The position numbers and the translations under genes were made by a program. A stretch of DNA of 64,000 bases, taken from the NCBI GenBank assembly GCA_029204225.1, contig CM055092.1, positions 64,808,873 through 64,872,872 of the forward strand. The letters run 5' to 3'. Numbering within the stretch: the stretch's first letter is position 1; every line of letters starts with the position of its first letter. This DNA comes from Diphasiastrum complanatum. Taxonomy: Eukaryota > Streptophyta > Lycopodiopsida > Lycopodiales > Lycopodiaceae. The notes beneath the pieces were generated by a model. It searched no databases. It was not told the origin of the DNA and worked only from the letters and a program-made list of their open reading frames with translations. Positions 1 through 12,591 of the stretch are shown piece by piece.

Positions 1-132
1 ATCATTCATATCCGTACGTAAATTTCTTGGAGGCTACAATGGTGAAGACCGAACTTCAGCTGTTACTTTAGCAACTTCAAGTTCCTCTTCTTCTTGCAGA
101 TGTTTAATCCACTGTCTCATATCTTGATATCT

Positions 133-840
133 TCATTTTTCTATATTAAGATTTAGATAGACTTCCGATGCTGTTGGTGTATCGTTCAATGGTATAGAAT
201 CAGCAGGTACTGAATCCACTACTGGTTCTTTTTGCTTTTGTGCTCTGGTGACCACCATCAAGGGTGCACTTGGTTTATTATGAGCTACCGATCCTTGCTT
301 GATTATTATCAAATTTATAGGTGCTGTAGCTGGTGGTGGCTTCGGTCTTGCTGGACAGTCTCTATAGCAATGCCCATATCCACAGTCACGATAGAATGGT
401 ACAAATTTTCCTTTATTTGGACATTCTACAACTCTGTGATTTTCTCCACATCCAAAGCATCCAAGTGGTGTTGTGGCCCAATTTCTCGAGGCTTGTTGTT
501 GAGCGGCAGCATAAATGGCATACTGTTCCACCTTCTTGATCATTACCATAGCTCCATTGTTCAGCTCTTCCGTAAGACTCTGGTTCCATCAAATTGGCAG
601 GAGGAGCGGAGTGTTTTGGTGGGGCAGGCAAAGCTAGACGTTCCGGGTATCCAAGAGTAGATTGTCGTAGTCTTGCTACTGGATTGCCTCCATACTTTGG
701 ATTTCGATATCCCATCTGGGCAAATCATTGTTGAATTATCCGAGGGTTGAAGTTGCAAAAGGCAGTCTCATGGTCAAGTGAATTACACAGATGGCAAACA
801 CTAATTTCCATCCATTTTTTCAATTGAAGACACTCGTTCA
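133..840 (-). pseudogene. Gypsy Gag, nucleocapsid region with CCHC knuckles (frameshifted)
   Basis: Minus-strand reading shows a zinc knuckle of the form C-x2-C-x4-H-x4-C at about 757-800 (CHLCNSLDHETAFC). A second appears at about 420-465 (CFGCGENHRVVEC), with a Cys/His-rich piece after it. Between them lies a Pro-rich linker. The two are in different frames, with a shift near 550. Such knuckles bind the element's RNA. The left end passes into low-complexity sequence ending in a stop near 133, so protease is not visible here. Confidence 0.65.
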
Positions 841-991
841 CTGTGTGATTTCATACAAATAAAACACCAGACAAATTTTTCTGGTAGGAAAAGTCTTTGC
901 AAACTTCTCAGGTTCCTTGTTGCTTCTCCGTGGAAATTTTCCAATGCTTTGATCTTCTCATCAAATTGCAACTGCAACTTTCCATCTGTTT

Positions 992-1612
992 CTACTGGGT
1001 CTTCCCAAGTTTCTCGAACTCATTGAGCATCATTTCTGCAGTAGCATTGGCATTCGTTGATGCAATAGTGGTGGATGTCGTAGTAGTCTGCCTTGCTGTA
1101 TAAGGCAACATACTGAAATTTGGCTCGTCATCTGAATCTTCATCCTCCTCCCGAATTGCATCGTCCATCGCATTTTGCAAAAGTGCGTACTCATTATGGC
1201 ATTTCAGTTCACGTCTGATCCGTTTAGGTAGTCCTGACAAAAACCACATAATCATGGCATTTTCATTAATCAGCTCAGGCTCACATTCAGATCTAAGACG
1301 TTTCACCCTTTCGATGTAATCTCGAACCATTTCCTGCTTTCCCATTTTAATTTTACTTAAAAGTAGGAAAGGGTCTTCCATAAACTTCCGTGATTTGAAC
1401 CGTGTGATAAGGGCTCGTTTAACAACCTCCCAATCTGTACGCTCAGTTTCATCTTGGTTATAGTACCAATCTTGTGTTGCGCCTGTTAAGGCCATAGGAA
1501 ACAGCTTAAGTTTATCTTGAGGATAAATCTCACCATAGACCTCACAGGATTCAGCATAGATCTGAAGAAATCTAACTGGATCTGTTAATCCATTATATTT
1601 GGGTAGATCCAA
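992..1612 (-). pseudogene. Gypsy Gag, capsid-type (Retrotrans_gag) domain
   Basis: Open for 206 codons. It starts with a DLPKYNGLTDP segment, the usual entry to a plant gypsy capsid domain. It continues through FPMALTGATQDWYYN and FLSGLPKRIRRELK, which match the pattern of an aromatic W-Y pair after a G-A turn and a late L-P helix in the Retrotrans_gag family. An acidic stretch (REEDEDSDDE) then leads to a Ser/Thr-rich linker. In the family this protein assembles virus-like particles around the retroelement RNA. The frame is lost left of 992, where the nucleocapsid part continues in other frames. Confidence 0.8.
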
Positions 1613-1700
1613 TCGGGGTGCTCTTCTAACAAAAATTGGATTGACCTCCTGTGGAGCACCTCCAAGAGCAGCTCCGGGGCACCATCTTACAAATTTAGAT

Positions 1701-2589
1701 CAAATTGATAATGTGATTGGATATAGATTTTAATCTCTTAATCTTTTCTTAGAACTTTGAAAAAAATCTCTATGAGTTATAAATAAATTTTTTATTCTGT
1801 CTACTACCATAAAAGGTTAATTTCCTTATATATAAAAAACCTCAAGATTTCATGATGCTGATTTTTGACAAAGATGCCGAGTCAGTTCTTATACTTTGCC
1901 GGCTTCCTGAACACTACCAAATACCCAAGTAACCCAACTTGAACCAAAAGTCTGACACAAGCTTAGGTTGGCATCATGGAACATGAACTCCTTAATAATA
2001 GATAGTAGTCCTACTAGGCTACTCTTGTAAGTGTGACAGCAAGCTCAGGTGCCCATGAGGGCATCTACGGAACGTGAGTCATGACTTCCTTTTGTCTTCT
2101 CCTTCGGCAAGCTTAATTTCGGCACACTTCACAAATCAATGTGTATGTCAAATCAACATGCACACTGGAAATATAATTCATCTATCGAAGAGTTGACAGA
2201 TCGCAGGATTCGCAGTGAGCACATTTGTTGCAGCCATTCAAATTTCACATGGCACAATGCAGATGTAGCTCAAGCCTCACTTTTCCACATTCACATGTAA
2301 ATAAATGTTGAGGTGGGCCTGATGTCAGATTGGAAAAATATAATCCATTTATTGGAGAGATCTTCGGCACAGGTTGTTGCACAATGCAGAGCTTAATCGT
2401 TCACATGCTCTTGTAGATAAATATTTTTGTTAGAATCAACAGTGCAATTCTAACCCATTAGGAGGTTAGAGAGATCGTAGCACATTTGTTGCAGCATTTC
2501 ACGTAGCAAGATGCAGCTCCAGATATAGCTATTCTGATTGTGTTTTTCTTGTTGAGGACTTTGTGCAGGATGTGGTGGAATCAAAGAAG
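1701..2589. other. Intergenic, with a short direct repeat
   Basis: No gene recognised. Two related segments of about 60 bp lie at roughly 2205-2265 and 2470-2535, both containing ACATTTGTTGCAGC followed by a GATG/AGATGCAG run. They sit just upstream of the dirigent-like relic and could be a local duplication of its 5' flank. Confidence 0.4.
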
Positions 2590-2594
2590 AAGGT

Positions 2595-3034
2595 AGTGCA
2601 GCTACCATTGGTACATGCATGACCACCTTTCAATGGGCGGGCTCCATCTGCCATACCCCGTTTACAGCCTATAACGCAAGCGACTGCAGAGATGAAATAA
2701 ATAATTTTTGTTGGGACAGATTCTACGTGTTCGATGATCCGCTACACAGTCAGTCTCCTCCGGAATCTCCAACCTTTGGGAAGAGGCTCAAGGCACTTAT
2801 TCTTTTGTCTCCAGAGAGGAATTCGTTGCGTACGTGAGCTACACAGTTACTATCCAGACTGGAAAATACAAAGGCAGTACTCTTAACATACTAGGAGCTA
2901 ACCCAAATGCAAAACCGATCAAAACAATGTGCGATCGCGGGAGGAACAGGACAATTTCATCCTTGCAAGGGGGATTCTCACCTCACAGGTTCTCAAGTCT
3001 TTTTGGACCATTTCAATGCGTCAGGCCACCTTGA
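2595..3034 (+). pseudogene. Dirigent-like protein, frameshifted relic
   Basis: Three frames must be combined to follow the family. The first piece has WYMHDHLSMGG, matching the family's F-Y-x-H-D strand. Next comes FYVFDDPLH, like the VIDDPLT segment. Then WEEAQGTYSFVSREEFV matches the GRAQG-Y...EEF region and GKYKGSTLNILGANP matches GKYNGSTL..GRNP. Last, in yet another frame, comes AGGTGQFHPCKGD, matching the VVGGTG-F...G motif. Dirigent proteins are secreted and guide stereoselective phenoxy radical coupling in lignan and lignin-type chemistry. At least three frame changes (near 2670, 2778 and 2930) make it a pseudogene. No convincing signal peptide is visible upstream. Confidence 0.7.
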
Positions 3035-5934
3035 TAAACCATAGCAACTATCTACTTAGATTAAGTCAGAAGATTTCATTTCCAAGAAAGTTGCCCATTC
3101 TATAGGCTGAATATCGATGTGGTACTAAATATCAGATCATTGAGCATTCATCAAGACTGGAACTGTTCTCATCTGCTTCTGCAATCTACATACTACATTA
3201 AACTGTACTGGCAGATGAGTTGAAAATCCATGCATTAATAGCAAAAACTCGCCTTTTTTTGCTTGCTTCATTGAAAAGAATATTGTAAGAGTTTTTATAG
3301 CTGTACAATGATGTAGTATCATCTCTTAATAAGTTATCACATCTACAAATAGTTCTTGTGAAATGTTCTCTGGATGAAAATTATGGAAGCTCTCTCATTA
3401 TCCCTTACCTGCTGCTGCATGCCATTCTGTTCATGACTGTCATTAGACAGGGGGTTGAAGTGTAGCACCCCAATTCTTCCTTCGAGCAAGTGTAGCCTTT
3501 GCTTTTGGAGTTTAGAATCTTGAGTGTGGTGTGAGTAAACCTCCCCTCCCAAGCACTAGGTATACCGGCATTGGTACCCATCATTTTGTCTAGATTGGGC
3601 CATATCACTAGCTATGGGTGGCTTCCACTTTGCACTAGTTGTGAGATGTCTTCATGGTGCAAAAACACTAATGAATCACTGATAACATTTATCTCAAGTT
3701 GTAGCACCAAGGTGTTTTAAGCCAAATGAGCAACAAATAGAGATCATGACATTAGATCACCTGACATAGAGGTCGAATGAGCAACACATAGAGGTCAAGA
3801 CTCACCTTTAAGATGAGTGAAATACCAAAAGATTGCATGAGAGCTGATGAAAAAATTGGCATTGTATTTTTGCAATCAAAATTCTAAGAATAGAGTATTT
3901 TCAAAGAGAGGATTAATAGTGTAAAAATGAGGGAGAAACCCTCATCAAGAATGTTACATTAGAGAAATTATGGGCCTGAAAAGGGCCCTAATAAAATGAC
4001 ATGTAATAGAGAAAATAATTATTGAAGTACTATTTTTGAAACTTTTCAATGCATCTATTTGCAATATTTTCATCGCAAACCATTCTGAATGCAATAGTCA
4101 CAACAAAAAGCAATTGATGCATAACCATACTTACATGTGATTGAAACATTGAAATGAAATGTCTAGTAACAATTTGAAGACCAACATTTACAGACAATTT
4201 AAAAAATTAAAAAAGGTAGCACCACTTCAAAAGATACGGTCAACCCACCTCCAGAGATGAACATCTTTATATATGTCATATCCATATATTCCAATGAGCT
4301 TATATAATGTTATTTTACTTTTGAAACTCACACGTTATTGTCAACTTATTGTTTATTACTATTTTTTTATTGATAAATTTTACCATGTTTATGTGGATGT
4401 TCCTCTGAAATATGGTTCTCTTAGGACAGAGTTCAAAAGAATTGAAATCATCAACTTTTGATATGATCCATTATGGGAAGAAAAACTAAATAATTTAGAT
4501 TTATGAGCATCATGAATGTAGTTCGTAGCATTCTTGACTTTCATTCAGTAACTTAAGTTATTTGTTTGTGTCATGGAAAATGTGGCCTTTCATGCTATTG
4601 TGAAAATATAAAAAGCCTATGGTAATACATATTCAATGCAATGGGCACATTTTTTAGAGAAAAGAAAAAATAAATATCAAAATATCATGAAAAGTAGATA
4701 TAATTTAAATTTGTTTGGAGAAAAATAAATCATCAAGATACATACTAAAATTTTACAGGATTCGTTAAGTGAGCCTAGAAAATAGTAATGATGAGATGAA
4801 AGTTGTATTTCAATCCATGTGTAATTCGTATTGTGTCTTTAGTCAAAATATAGACTTGTTGATTAAGAAAACAAAAATTAATAAAAAGAGATTGGCAACA
4901 AATGATAATTTTGAGGATGTCACCGAAAAAGGATGATTTGTGCATTCAAGTCTTACTTTGTCTTTAATTTGCTTAAAAATATTTGATTTAATACAATCAC
5001 TAGTTGTATCAAACATTTGTTTACACTTGAAGGAGTTTTAGCATTGTGTTGCAATTTTTGACTATATAGTAACTCAAAATGCAAGTGATGTTTTAGTATT
5101 AGCAAAGAAGCATATGCCACAATGTTTTAAATGACAGTATAAGCATTTGTAGAAGTATCAAGAAGTATTCAATTTCATGATTGTTTTAACTGAAAAATAA
5201 AAAGAGACATGTTGTTTGTCAATATTTTCACGTAGAAAAATTAGTTTAATATTAGGCCTTATTTTTGCAAAGTTGTAAAGAACTAACATGTACCGACATT
5301 AAAATTGCTTGTAGAAGTGGTGGCTCTCATTCATCTTCCAAAACACATTATTTTAGAGGGGAGACAATTTGGAAGGGTACCAACTTGGAGAATCTACCAA
5401 TTACTAAAGTTTGAAAAGCATAACCAAGACCAACTTGTTAAATTTCACACAGGCTAGTTTGATTTTTATACTTGTAAATTGTAATGTGACCATGTTGTGG
5501 GATGTCACACATGCCAAAAAGCATAGGATACTTTCATAAGTCTTATTCCTAACTGGCTTTGGAGATGACACCTTTAGAATGAGGCCAGATTGGTGCATAG
5601 ATAGGCTAGAGATATTCTAGGAGCTAAAAATAACAATTTTTACATTATTTTGGATCTCAAGATCTCGACCTCCAATTAGGGTGGATTTTATGACCTATTA
5701 TGCTAGACACAAGGGTTAAGTTATGGATGGATCAGAGAAAGCCTAAATACTCAGATCCGAGGCACTTATGTATAAATATGTGATCGATTTTTTTATCCAA
5801 TTATGAGTAAAATTTAGGTCTTCCTTCATGACAAGTTTTGGTCTATCATTTGCTTAATGATTGTTATTGGCATTTGGTTTTTTGACTCTCTCATGATGTC
5901 AAGTTTTTCATCTACAAGCATGAAAGGAGAAGAC
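3035..5934. other. AT-rich intergenic sequence
   Basis: No coding region, RNA gene or terminal repeat could be supported. Open frames here are short and AT-driven, without family motifs. Confidence 0.6.
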
Positions 5935-6230
5935 CCTTGGTGGATAAATATTGGAGCTAACTCTCACATGACAAGTAAGAGGGAGGATTTTTCAACATTA
6001 TCAACTTAAGATAGTCCTATCAAGTCAATTTTATAGCAAATGATTGTGCTTATAAAGTAGAATGAATATGATCAATACCATCTATGCTTGGGATCTCGAA
6101 GAAGATAAAGACAGATGATGTACTTTACATTCCTAGCATCACTGAGAACTTACTTAGTATAGGGCCAATTGCTTGACAACGAATTTCTTGTGGAGTTTGT
6201 AAAGGATTTCAGATCATTCAAGATCCAATC
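5935..6230 (+). pseudogene. Copia gag/protease-junction fragment
   Basis: A plus-strand reading gives PWWINIGANSHMTSKRED, close to the copia protease start (W-x-DSGA-S-HMT) with the catalytic D lost to N. About 110 bp later, DDVLYIPSITENLLSIG matches the VLYVPSL..NLLSVGQL segment before the GAG-pre-integrase domain. Stops and frame changes separate the two. It is a crumb of a Ty1/copia element beside the LTR-like sequence that follows, though the strands differ. Confidence 0.7.
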
Positions 6231-6710
6231 CATGTCCCTGATCTTTGGTTACAATAAGGAGCAAACCAATAGTCCTGCCAATGTAGAAAAATCAGCATCT
6301 ACATACAAAATGAGATGCAAACTCTAAGATATACTGATCAAACATGAACCAAAACACAAAATATGGTTGATTTCCGTACAATTACAGTACCCTACTATAT
6401 TTCACTACGTGTGGAACCAAAAATAGCAAATATGGAGCATTCTACACACAAGAATTGCAAGATATCACCAAGATAGTGCACCAATGAGTAGTAGAACCCA
6501 AAGAGAACCATGTATAATGATGAAATGAGAGAGAGAAGAGAGAAGATGTGTCCTCTCCACGAGTTACATTCTTTTATAGAGTGTCCAAACCCTATTTGGC
6601 CATTTGGCTTTCCCTCCAAAATGTAAACCCTACTATTTTTGGGGTCTAGATTCAGTGTACCCAAGTTCAAATTTGAATCTCTCTCAAACTCGACTACCAA
6701 CTTTCCCACA
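6231..6710 (-). repeat. Copia LTR-like sequence (minus orientation)
   Basis: The right edge reads, on the minus strand, TGTGGGAAAGTTGG after TTGAAAG. The LTR-like sequences at 12831-13338 and 60435-61058 have edges with the same TGTG-(A/G)-AAA start. Internal similarity includes purine-rich GAGAGAAGAG tracts and CCCTATTTGGCC-like runs. The left boundary is not defined. It is probably a solo or truncated LTR of the same copia family that ends the window. Confidence 0.45.
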
Positions 6711-6779
6711 CTTTCAAAAAGTGTTTATTGAATGTATTTTAAACTATATAACTTCAAAAAGTTCATCTCTAAGTCTAAA

Positions 6780-7552
6780 ATGATTTAGGATCTGAAAACA
6801 CTCTGATCAGCCAGAAAATTGTCCAGCTGGATCGAGAGGTTGAAGATAGCCAAGCAACATGAAGAAAAAGGGCTGAAAGCGAAAAGTCATTGCCCAGCAA
6901 CAAGCTGATCGCTTGGAAACCTACATCAGCTCCCTACAAGATGCCCTGAAAACCGCACAGGATCAGGTAGATAAGGCAGTGCAAGATGCCAAGCAACAGG
7001 TGAAGCTGCTGAAGGGGGCAATTACAAATGGCCGAACAAGATCGCACACTAGCTTCAAGGTGAATTGGAGTGCGACCACCCTGTGAGCGTGATGCATATC
7101 TGCAAACACAAATACCCGATCATACTGGTCACAGCCGACGAAGATTGCATATTTGTTCAAGAAAGTGGAAACATACAAAGTGGCCCTTCAGGGATTCGAA
7201 GGCCGCTTTGATAGGTTCAAAGGAGCAGCTTCAACCGAGTTGGCAAAGGCAAAAGAGACCATCAATGCCTATAAAAAAGGCCGCCGCTCAAGTGTTGGAA
7301 GCCGGACCACAAATCCCCGTCCCGATCATGCCGCAATTCTTCCCTTTACGCCAAGAAGCTGTACAGATGGATACAGGGGTTGGATTCAAGCATGGACTAG
7401 GGGGGGAGCTCCAGATCTAGGCAGATTAACCGCCAACTATACTGGTAGTACAAGCAGGTCCATCCTCATCAAGGACAAGCCATTTATTCAGAAGGCCCAT
7501 CAGCGTCAAGGACCAGATCCAGACCTTCTTAAAGCAGCATCCACATGAGTCC
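6780..7552 (+). pseudogene. Unrecognised coding block, helical/coiled-coil-like, frameshifted
   Basis: Plus-strand sequence reads in patches as charged helical protein: LDREVEDSQ near 6825, DALKTAQDQVDKAVQDAKQQ near 6940-7000, then ETYKVALQGFEGRFDRFKG and AKAKETINAYKKA at 7165-7280. A Pro-rich stretch (PQIPVPIMPQFF) follows in a shifted frame. Composition is clearly more GC-rich than its surroundings. It leads without a gap into the ORF at 7553. No family recognised; a Gag-like or other structural protein of the element that ends with the sequence at 8309 is one possibility. Confidence 0.4.
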
Positions 7553-8257
7553 TTGCGTGGTGGATGGGTTCTCAAATTTAAGACCTCCAAGATTGAGGCC
7601 GACAAAGAATTGGACAAAATACCTGCACTGGGAGAGCAACCGGCATGGAGAATCACGGTTTTTGAGAAAACTTCGGAATCAATTAGGAGTTACGTCGCCA
7701 GCCCTCGCCAGTTGCGGGTAGATCCTTATTATGTGCCAATGCCGCGAAGACAAAAATGGAAAGATTTGGGATTGGCTATGGATAAAATCACCATCTATAT
7801 GCCCAATTGGCCAGTCATCCACCAGTCTTACAGCTGGAATATTTCAGTGGATTTCCACCGAGCCTTACAAGTATATCAGAGAGAGTATGTCCACTCTCTG
7901 GATCCAACGATGCGACAATCGACAATGTTTGCAAAAGATCTAACTCTGTTGGCGTCAGTGGCAACCAAATGGGACGATTGCCTTCCTACCTTGGCATTTG
8001 ATTCAAATAAGCTGATGGCCTCAGAGCAAATCAAAGATCAGCTGCTGATTGCTCGATTGTATTTCCGTGCGGCTATGATGGGAGGCTCTTGGGAATCCTG
8101 CTTCACCCCATGGACAACTTCCAAGTGGATTGTCGGAGCCCACCGTTGTTTCCTGCCGCATAATTTAGATCTCAATACTGCACGCCTTGACTTTATGGAG
8201 AAGGTGCAGTATCATTTAATTAAGATTCGGCGCAAAGCCAATAAAAGTCCCCAATAA
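7553..8257 (+). CDS. Hypothetical protein, 234 codons, retroelement-associated
   Basis: An uninterrupted 234-codon frame, the longest in this part of the window, with balanced composition (Trp, Cys and His are all used) unlike the AT-rich shadow ORFs nearby. I recognise no domain. Short landmarks are PRRQKWKDLGL, YSWNISVDFHRAL and GSWESCFTPW. The first ATG may not be the true start, because coding similarity extends upstream through GWVLKFKTSK in the same frame. It ends 50 bp before a purine-rich tract (GGTGGGGGA) and an LTR-like TGTTGGAGGG. That position suggests the last ORF of an LTR element, which in some gypsy lineages is a non-pol extra ORF. Confidence 0.45.
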   Translation: MRGGWVLKFKTSKIEADKELDKIPALGEQPAWRITVFEKTSESIRSYVASPRQLRVDPYYVPMPRRQKWKDLGLAMDKITIYMPNWPVIHQSYSWNISVDFHRALQVYQREYVHSLDPTMRQSTMFAKDLTLLASVATKWDDCLPTLAFDSNKLMASEQIKDQLLIARLYFRAAMMGGSWESCFTPWTTSKWIVGAHRCFLPHNLDLNTARLDFMEKVQYHLIKIRRKANKSPQ

Positions 8258-8308
8258 CTGCATATTGCAGGTCTCATGGGACCAGCCACCAGTTTTGGTG
8301 GGGGATAC

Positions 8309-8830
8309 TGTTGGAGGGTTTGCGGATCCCAAGGCAACCCTAACCCTAGCTAATAAGTGAGAGGGATTTGGCACCCTGCGTGTGTAAGTCCAACCCGATG
8401 ATCACATAGTTATTTGATTGATTAGTTAAAAGTTAATAAAAGGACTTTAGGCCTTTTTTGCGGGACTTTTAATGTCACAGGGCCTAAATGTCAAGTTAGT
8501 GAATAAAAGTCGGGTTTCCCTCCAATTTTGATGGTTCCCACACTTTTTTGAATTTGAATAAAAAGAGAGGCAAAACTGGACCAATAGGATTCAGAGGCCA
8601 GGGCCCTCCTCTCTACTATAAAAAAGGACCAACTCGATTTGTTCCTCATGTTCATTTCCTCATTTCAATAAAGCAGATTGGTTCTCTTTAGAAATGGATT
8701 GATGAATGTCCTTGCTCTTCCTCTCTTCTCCTCCATTTCTCATGCTTTCTTTGGATTTTGCTAATTGATGGATCTGATCATTATTGGGATTGCTATTTCT
8801 TATGCTTTTTGTGAGAGAGAAAGGGAGAGA
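8309..8830 (+). repeat. Probable 3' LTR (right boundary uncertain)
   Basis: It begins TGTTGGAGGG directly after the polypurine-like GGTGGGGGATAC. It contains a TATA-like CTACTATAAAAAAGG at about 8623-8637 and an AATAAA at about 8667 inside a short R-like region. These are the expected order of signals in an LTR. No second copy lies in the window, so the element is 5'-truncated, and the CA terminus cannot be fixed. Confidence 0.5.
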
Positions 8831-11800
8831 GAGAAAAGTAAGTTTCTATCATTGTTGTGGATTTAGGGTTAATGGAAGTAGGGTTAATGGATGTAGTGTT
8901 AATGCTTAGTGTTAGATCCTCCATTCATGTTGAAATCTGAACTATACTATCGCTTCCATGGGAACGAACCTCCGCGTGACAACTAACTCCGTCTCTTTGA
9001 TGCTAGATTGACTAGATCTTGGATTCAGGTTAGGCAAGGAAAGAAACCCACTACATGGATCTACAAAGAGAAAAGAAACATTTGCAAGTATTGTAGTGTT
9101 ATGCATTGTGTTGATTAGTTCATAATATATAGATATGATTAAAAATACAAACAATGAAGATTTATTTGGCACTGGATGTCTGGTTACGTTATGAATAGGC
9201 AAAGTGTATGGAAACCATTGAAATCGCGCTAGTCTTGAAAACCTTTTTTTTTCAAACACATATAATGTCACTTTTTTTGGTTTGCTTTATATATTGGGTT
9301 CACGACACTGAACACAATATCAAGTACATGAACATATATTTTGTTTGGAATGTTAGTTCAAAAATATGGTTACAATAATAACAAAATGAAAACTTCAAAA
9401 TTGACATTGAAGGGTCAATTCTTGCAACTCTTATGCCATTGTGAGAGAATGTGGTTGGTGCAACACCTGTCCTTACTCACCTCATTAGAGGTCCTCATTA
9501 GAGGTGAAAGGGCTTCAAAATGAGAATAAAAAAAAAAACCGATTATTGCAATAGGCTTATTCTAAAACCAAAGCTTGAGAATATATTGCACCAAGTTTAA
9601 AAAGGCAAAAACTTTGGTGCTCTAGTTTTGGGGCCTTTTTTTCATGACTAGCAAAAAGTTTTGGAGGGCCAACAATCTAGACAATATATTGTTATACAAA
9701 AATATGTTCTAGTTTCATGCATTTGTAATTGTAATAGTAATCTAGTGTATTATGAAAACCTACACCTTTGAAGATATTTTTAGTCATAATCATATTAGGG
9801 CATCATGAAAATCTACACCTTTTGAAGACATTTCCCACGAAAATCTTAGAGATTCAAAGTCAATATTCTTATCGCCTATACCCAAGCAAAACAAGCACGT
9901 TTCAAAAACATACAAAAACCCTTTTTAGTACATCGATTCCCTATTTTGCGTGCTTTTTATAAGTAATAGGTTTTTTTTGTGAGCATGGGAGGATCATATG
10001 TTGATACTTAACGAATTAGAAAATGGAATTTCTATTCATTACTTCATCCAGTTCCAAAAGTAAAGCACGACAATGATGTCCCATTTGAAATTTTTGTATG
10101 GGGGGGCCACATGGTTGGGCAATAATATGCTTTAAAAGTCTCTTATAAGGCTTGATTGATTTTTATAGTAGGTCATGTCACTTTCTTTACTTATAAAATG
10201 CCCTAGAATTTTCAATGCTTCTAATGAAAGTATAAAAACATAAAAAGACAGGTGGAACATCGATGGATGTTGTTGAAGAGGTGAGTTTCGACATCCTCAC
10301 TGCAAATTCCTCGGGATTACAAATCTTATCATGACATGAACAATAAACGCCTAAATCGTTGACTAGTTTATGTTTGTCTTGCCTTGCAAAGTTTATATGT
10401 GCCTTGCAAAAAAATGCTCGATTTTCATGAATGGCCAATGGATAGTAAAGTTTGATGGTGGTTTTGTATATATATTGTATGAAAAATTGAAAACACCAAG
10501 CTAGTGCAGTTAGCTATATTGTCCTTGTCTTTGAAACACGATATTTCTAGGAAAAAATAATGTAATTTTCTCAAATATCACTTCATAATTGAGTTGTACT
10601 AGTGACGTTGGGACAACTTAAGATAGGTTATCTCAGTGGAATATGTCTATTTTAGCATATCCATGATGGCACTACAATTTTCAGGACTTGGCAATTGGTT
10701 CACTTTCAATGACTTCAATTAACAAATGAAGGAGATACAAAAGTGAGTACCATATTATATCATTCAGCCTCTTGAAAATTTTGTTTTCTCTTAAAAACTT
10801 GAAATAATGTCCATAATCGACAAAGGTTCTACTTGATTTGAGATTTGAACTCACAAGGATCGATACAATCGATTCCGTAGACATGCACGAATTTGATAAT
10901 TAGATGCGAAAACGTGAATGGATCAAACAAAGCAAGCAAGTCGTAGCTTGAGCATTACAGTCCACATTAACTGTCAATCACAAGAACGATTCAATCTACA
11001 AATTGTGTAATCTGCATTTAACAAATTAGATAAAACATAAAGTAAAACAATCAACATGACTCTGTTTACTGAAAATGATTCGATTAAGTCGAAAGTGTGT
11101 AGGACTTAGCAATCATGTGAAACATTGACATGACATGTGGATATGTTAAATAGATTGTTTAAGTTTTTTAGGTCTTTTTTAGGTATTGGCTTTGGTGTTT
11201 TCTGTTGTGCGCTGTGTGCAACTCTTGGAGAAGTCATGATTGTCTAAATGCACTTAGGTGAAGGATCTTTTTGAAACAATAATTAAAAACAAAAAGGAAG
11301 GTCGAATAATTGCGCTTTGATTATATGTCCGATCAATTCATCATCTAATTCATGGATTTGTTGTTGAATATTTATACATGGTAGTACTACGATTACAAAA
11401 ATGCTTAATGGATGATTTACAATATGCATTAAGGCACTACGTGCCTTAATGGATAGATTTATAATCTACATTAAGGCACTACATGATGTTAGCAGTTGCC
11501 ATTGGACATAATATGTTCTGTTGGAGATTTTGCAAAAATTACGGGAGCGTGAAGATAGATAGTCAACTCGGCAATCAATAGCCAGATCGACAGTTGATGG
11601 CCAACTCAATAACAGCTTCGACAATTATCGAGTCGAGTGTCTTTGATGGGTTCTGATCAGAGCAGATTTGACGATTGTCAATTCAAGTTTTGTCAAGTTG
11701 AGACTTGTTTCCAATTTCCATGTATTTCTGTAGACTATTCGAAAACACATGTATTTCTATAGAGTATGTGACTGTACATATATTTACAACAAATGAATGG

Positions 11801-12416
11801 ATCTAGATTAGCTATAAGATTAGGGGTGGAGATGATAGAAATTCAAAAATGAGTTATGTGATTTTGAGTATAGTCGTCGAAGGAAATTGATAGTATGTGA
11901 AACTACTAGTGTTCAGTTCAAAAGTGAAGTTTAATTCAGAATTGATATAGTAGTGTAGAAAGATGGTGTTCGACATCAGGCATCAGAGATTGTCGTCGTC
12001 TCTGATCAAATTCTAAGGAGTCAAGGACGTCCGTGATTTGATGAGACTGAGTGAGTAAACTAAGACAAGTAATTAGTAAAGGTGCAATCAATCACAACAC
12101 TCGCATATCCAGATTAGACACAGATAATAGAAGGTGTTGTTGATATTTTATGCTGAGAATGCTTGTCACAAGAGCATTTGCTCAATATGGAGCACAACAA
12201 CACAAATGGTTACAGCCTGAATGTGGCGTAACTTCTAATTCTCAATCTTCTGCTATGTGGAGAGTGCGAATTGGATGTTTATATACACAATGTACTTGTG
12301 ATTACAAGAATCTCTTAACTAATCTATAATTATAAGACTAGTTTAGTTTAACCAGATGTTGGTCGTGAATGTACTTAGCAGATATTTAATGTACTATCAC
12401 ATCATGCATGTGCATG
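8831..12416. other. AT-rich intergenic sequence
   Basis: No gene recognised over about 3.6 kb. The only clear structure is an 11-bp-arm perfect inverted repeat at 11427-11451 (CATTAAGGCAC, 3-nt loop, GTGCCTTAATG), with a further CATTAAGGCACTAC copy about 45 bp downstream. Confidence 0.6.
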
Positions 12417-12591
12417 TCGATCGTTGAAGTAGTCGGATGAGTCGATCGTCGAAGTGGTCGGATGACTCGATCGACGAAGTAGTTGGATGACTCAATCATC
12501 GAAGTAGTTGGATGAGTCTATCATCGAAGTAGTCAGATGAGTCGATCGTCGAAGTAGTCAGATGACTCGACCGTCGAAGTAGTCGGAGATA
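12417..12591. repeat. 25-bp minisatellite, 7 copies
   Basis: Seven tandem units of 25 bp start at 12417, 12442, 12467, 12492, 12517, 12542 and 12567. The consensus is close to TCGATCGTCGAAGTAGTCGG plus ATGAG or ATGAC. Units differ by a few substitutions and no length changes. The run ends within the last unit, near 12587. It is non-coding as far as I can see. Confidence 0.9.

Larger units (their letters stand above)
1..1700 (-). mobile_element. Ty3/gypsy retrotransposon, 5' (gag) part, degenerate
   Basis: A minus-strand stretch reads as a gypsy-type Gag: a capsid-like domain on the right and CCHC zinc knuckles towards the left edge. Protease and polymerase would lie beyond position 1, outside the window. 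Coding similarity appears to extend right to about 1700, ahead of the capsid domain. I saw no primer-binding site or LTR for it. The reading frame shifts at least twice between 549 and 990, so the copy is dead. Confidence 0.8.
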
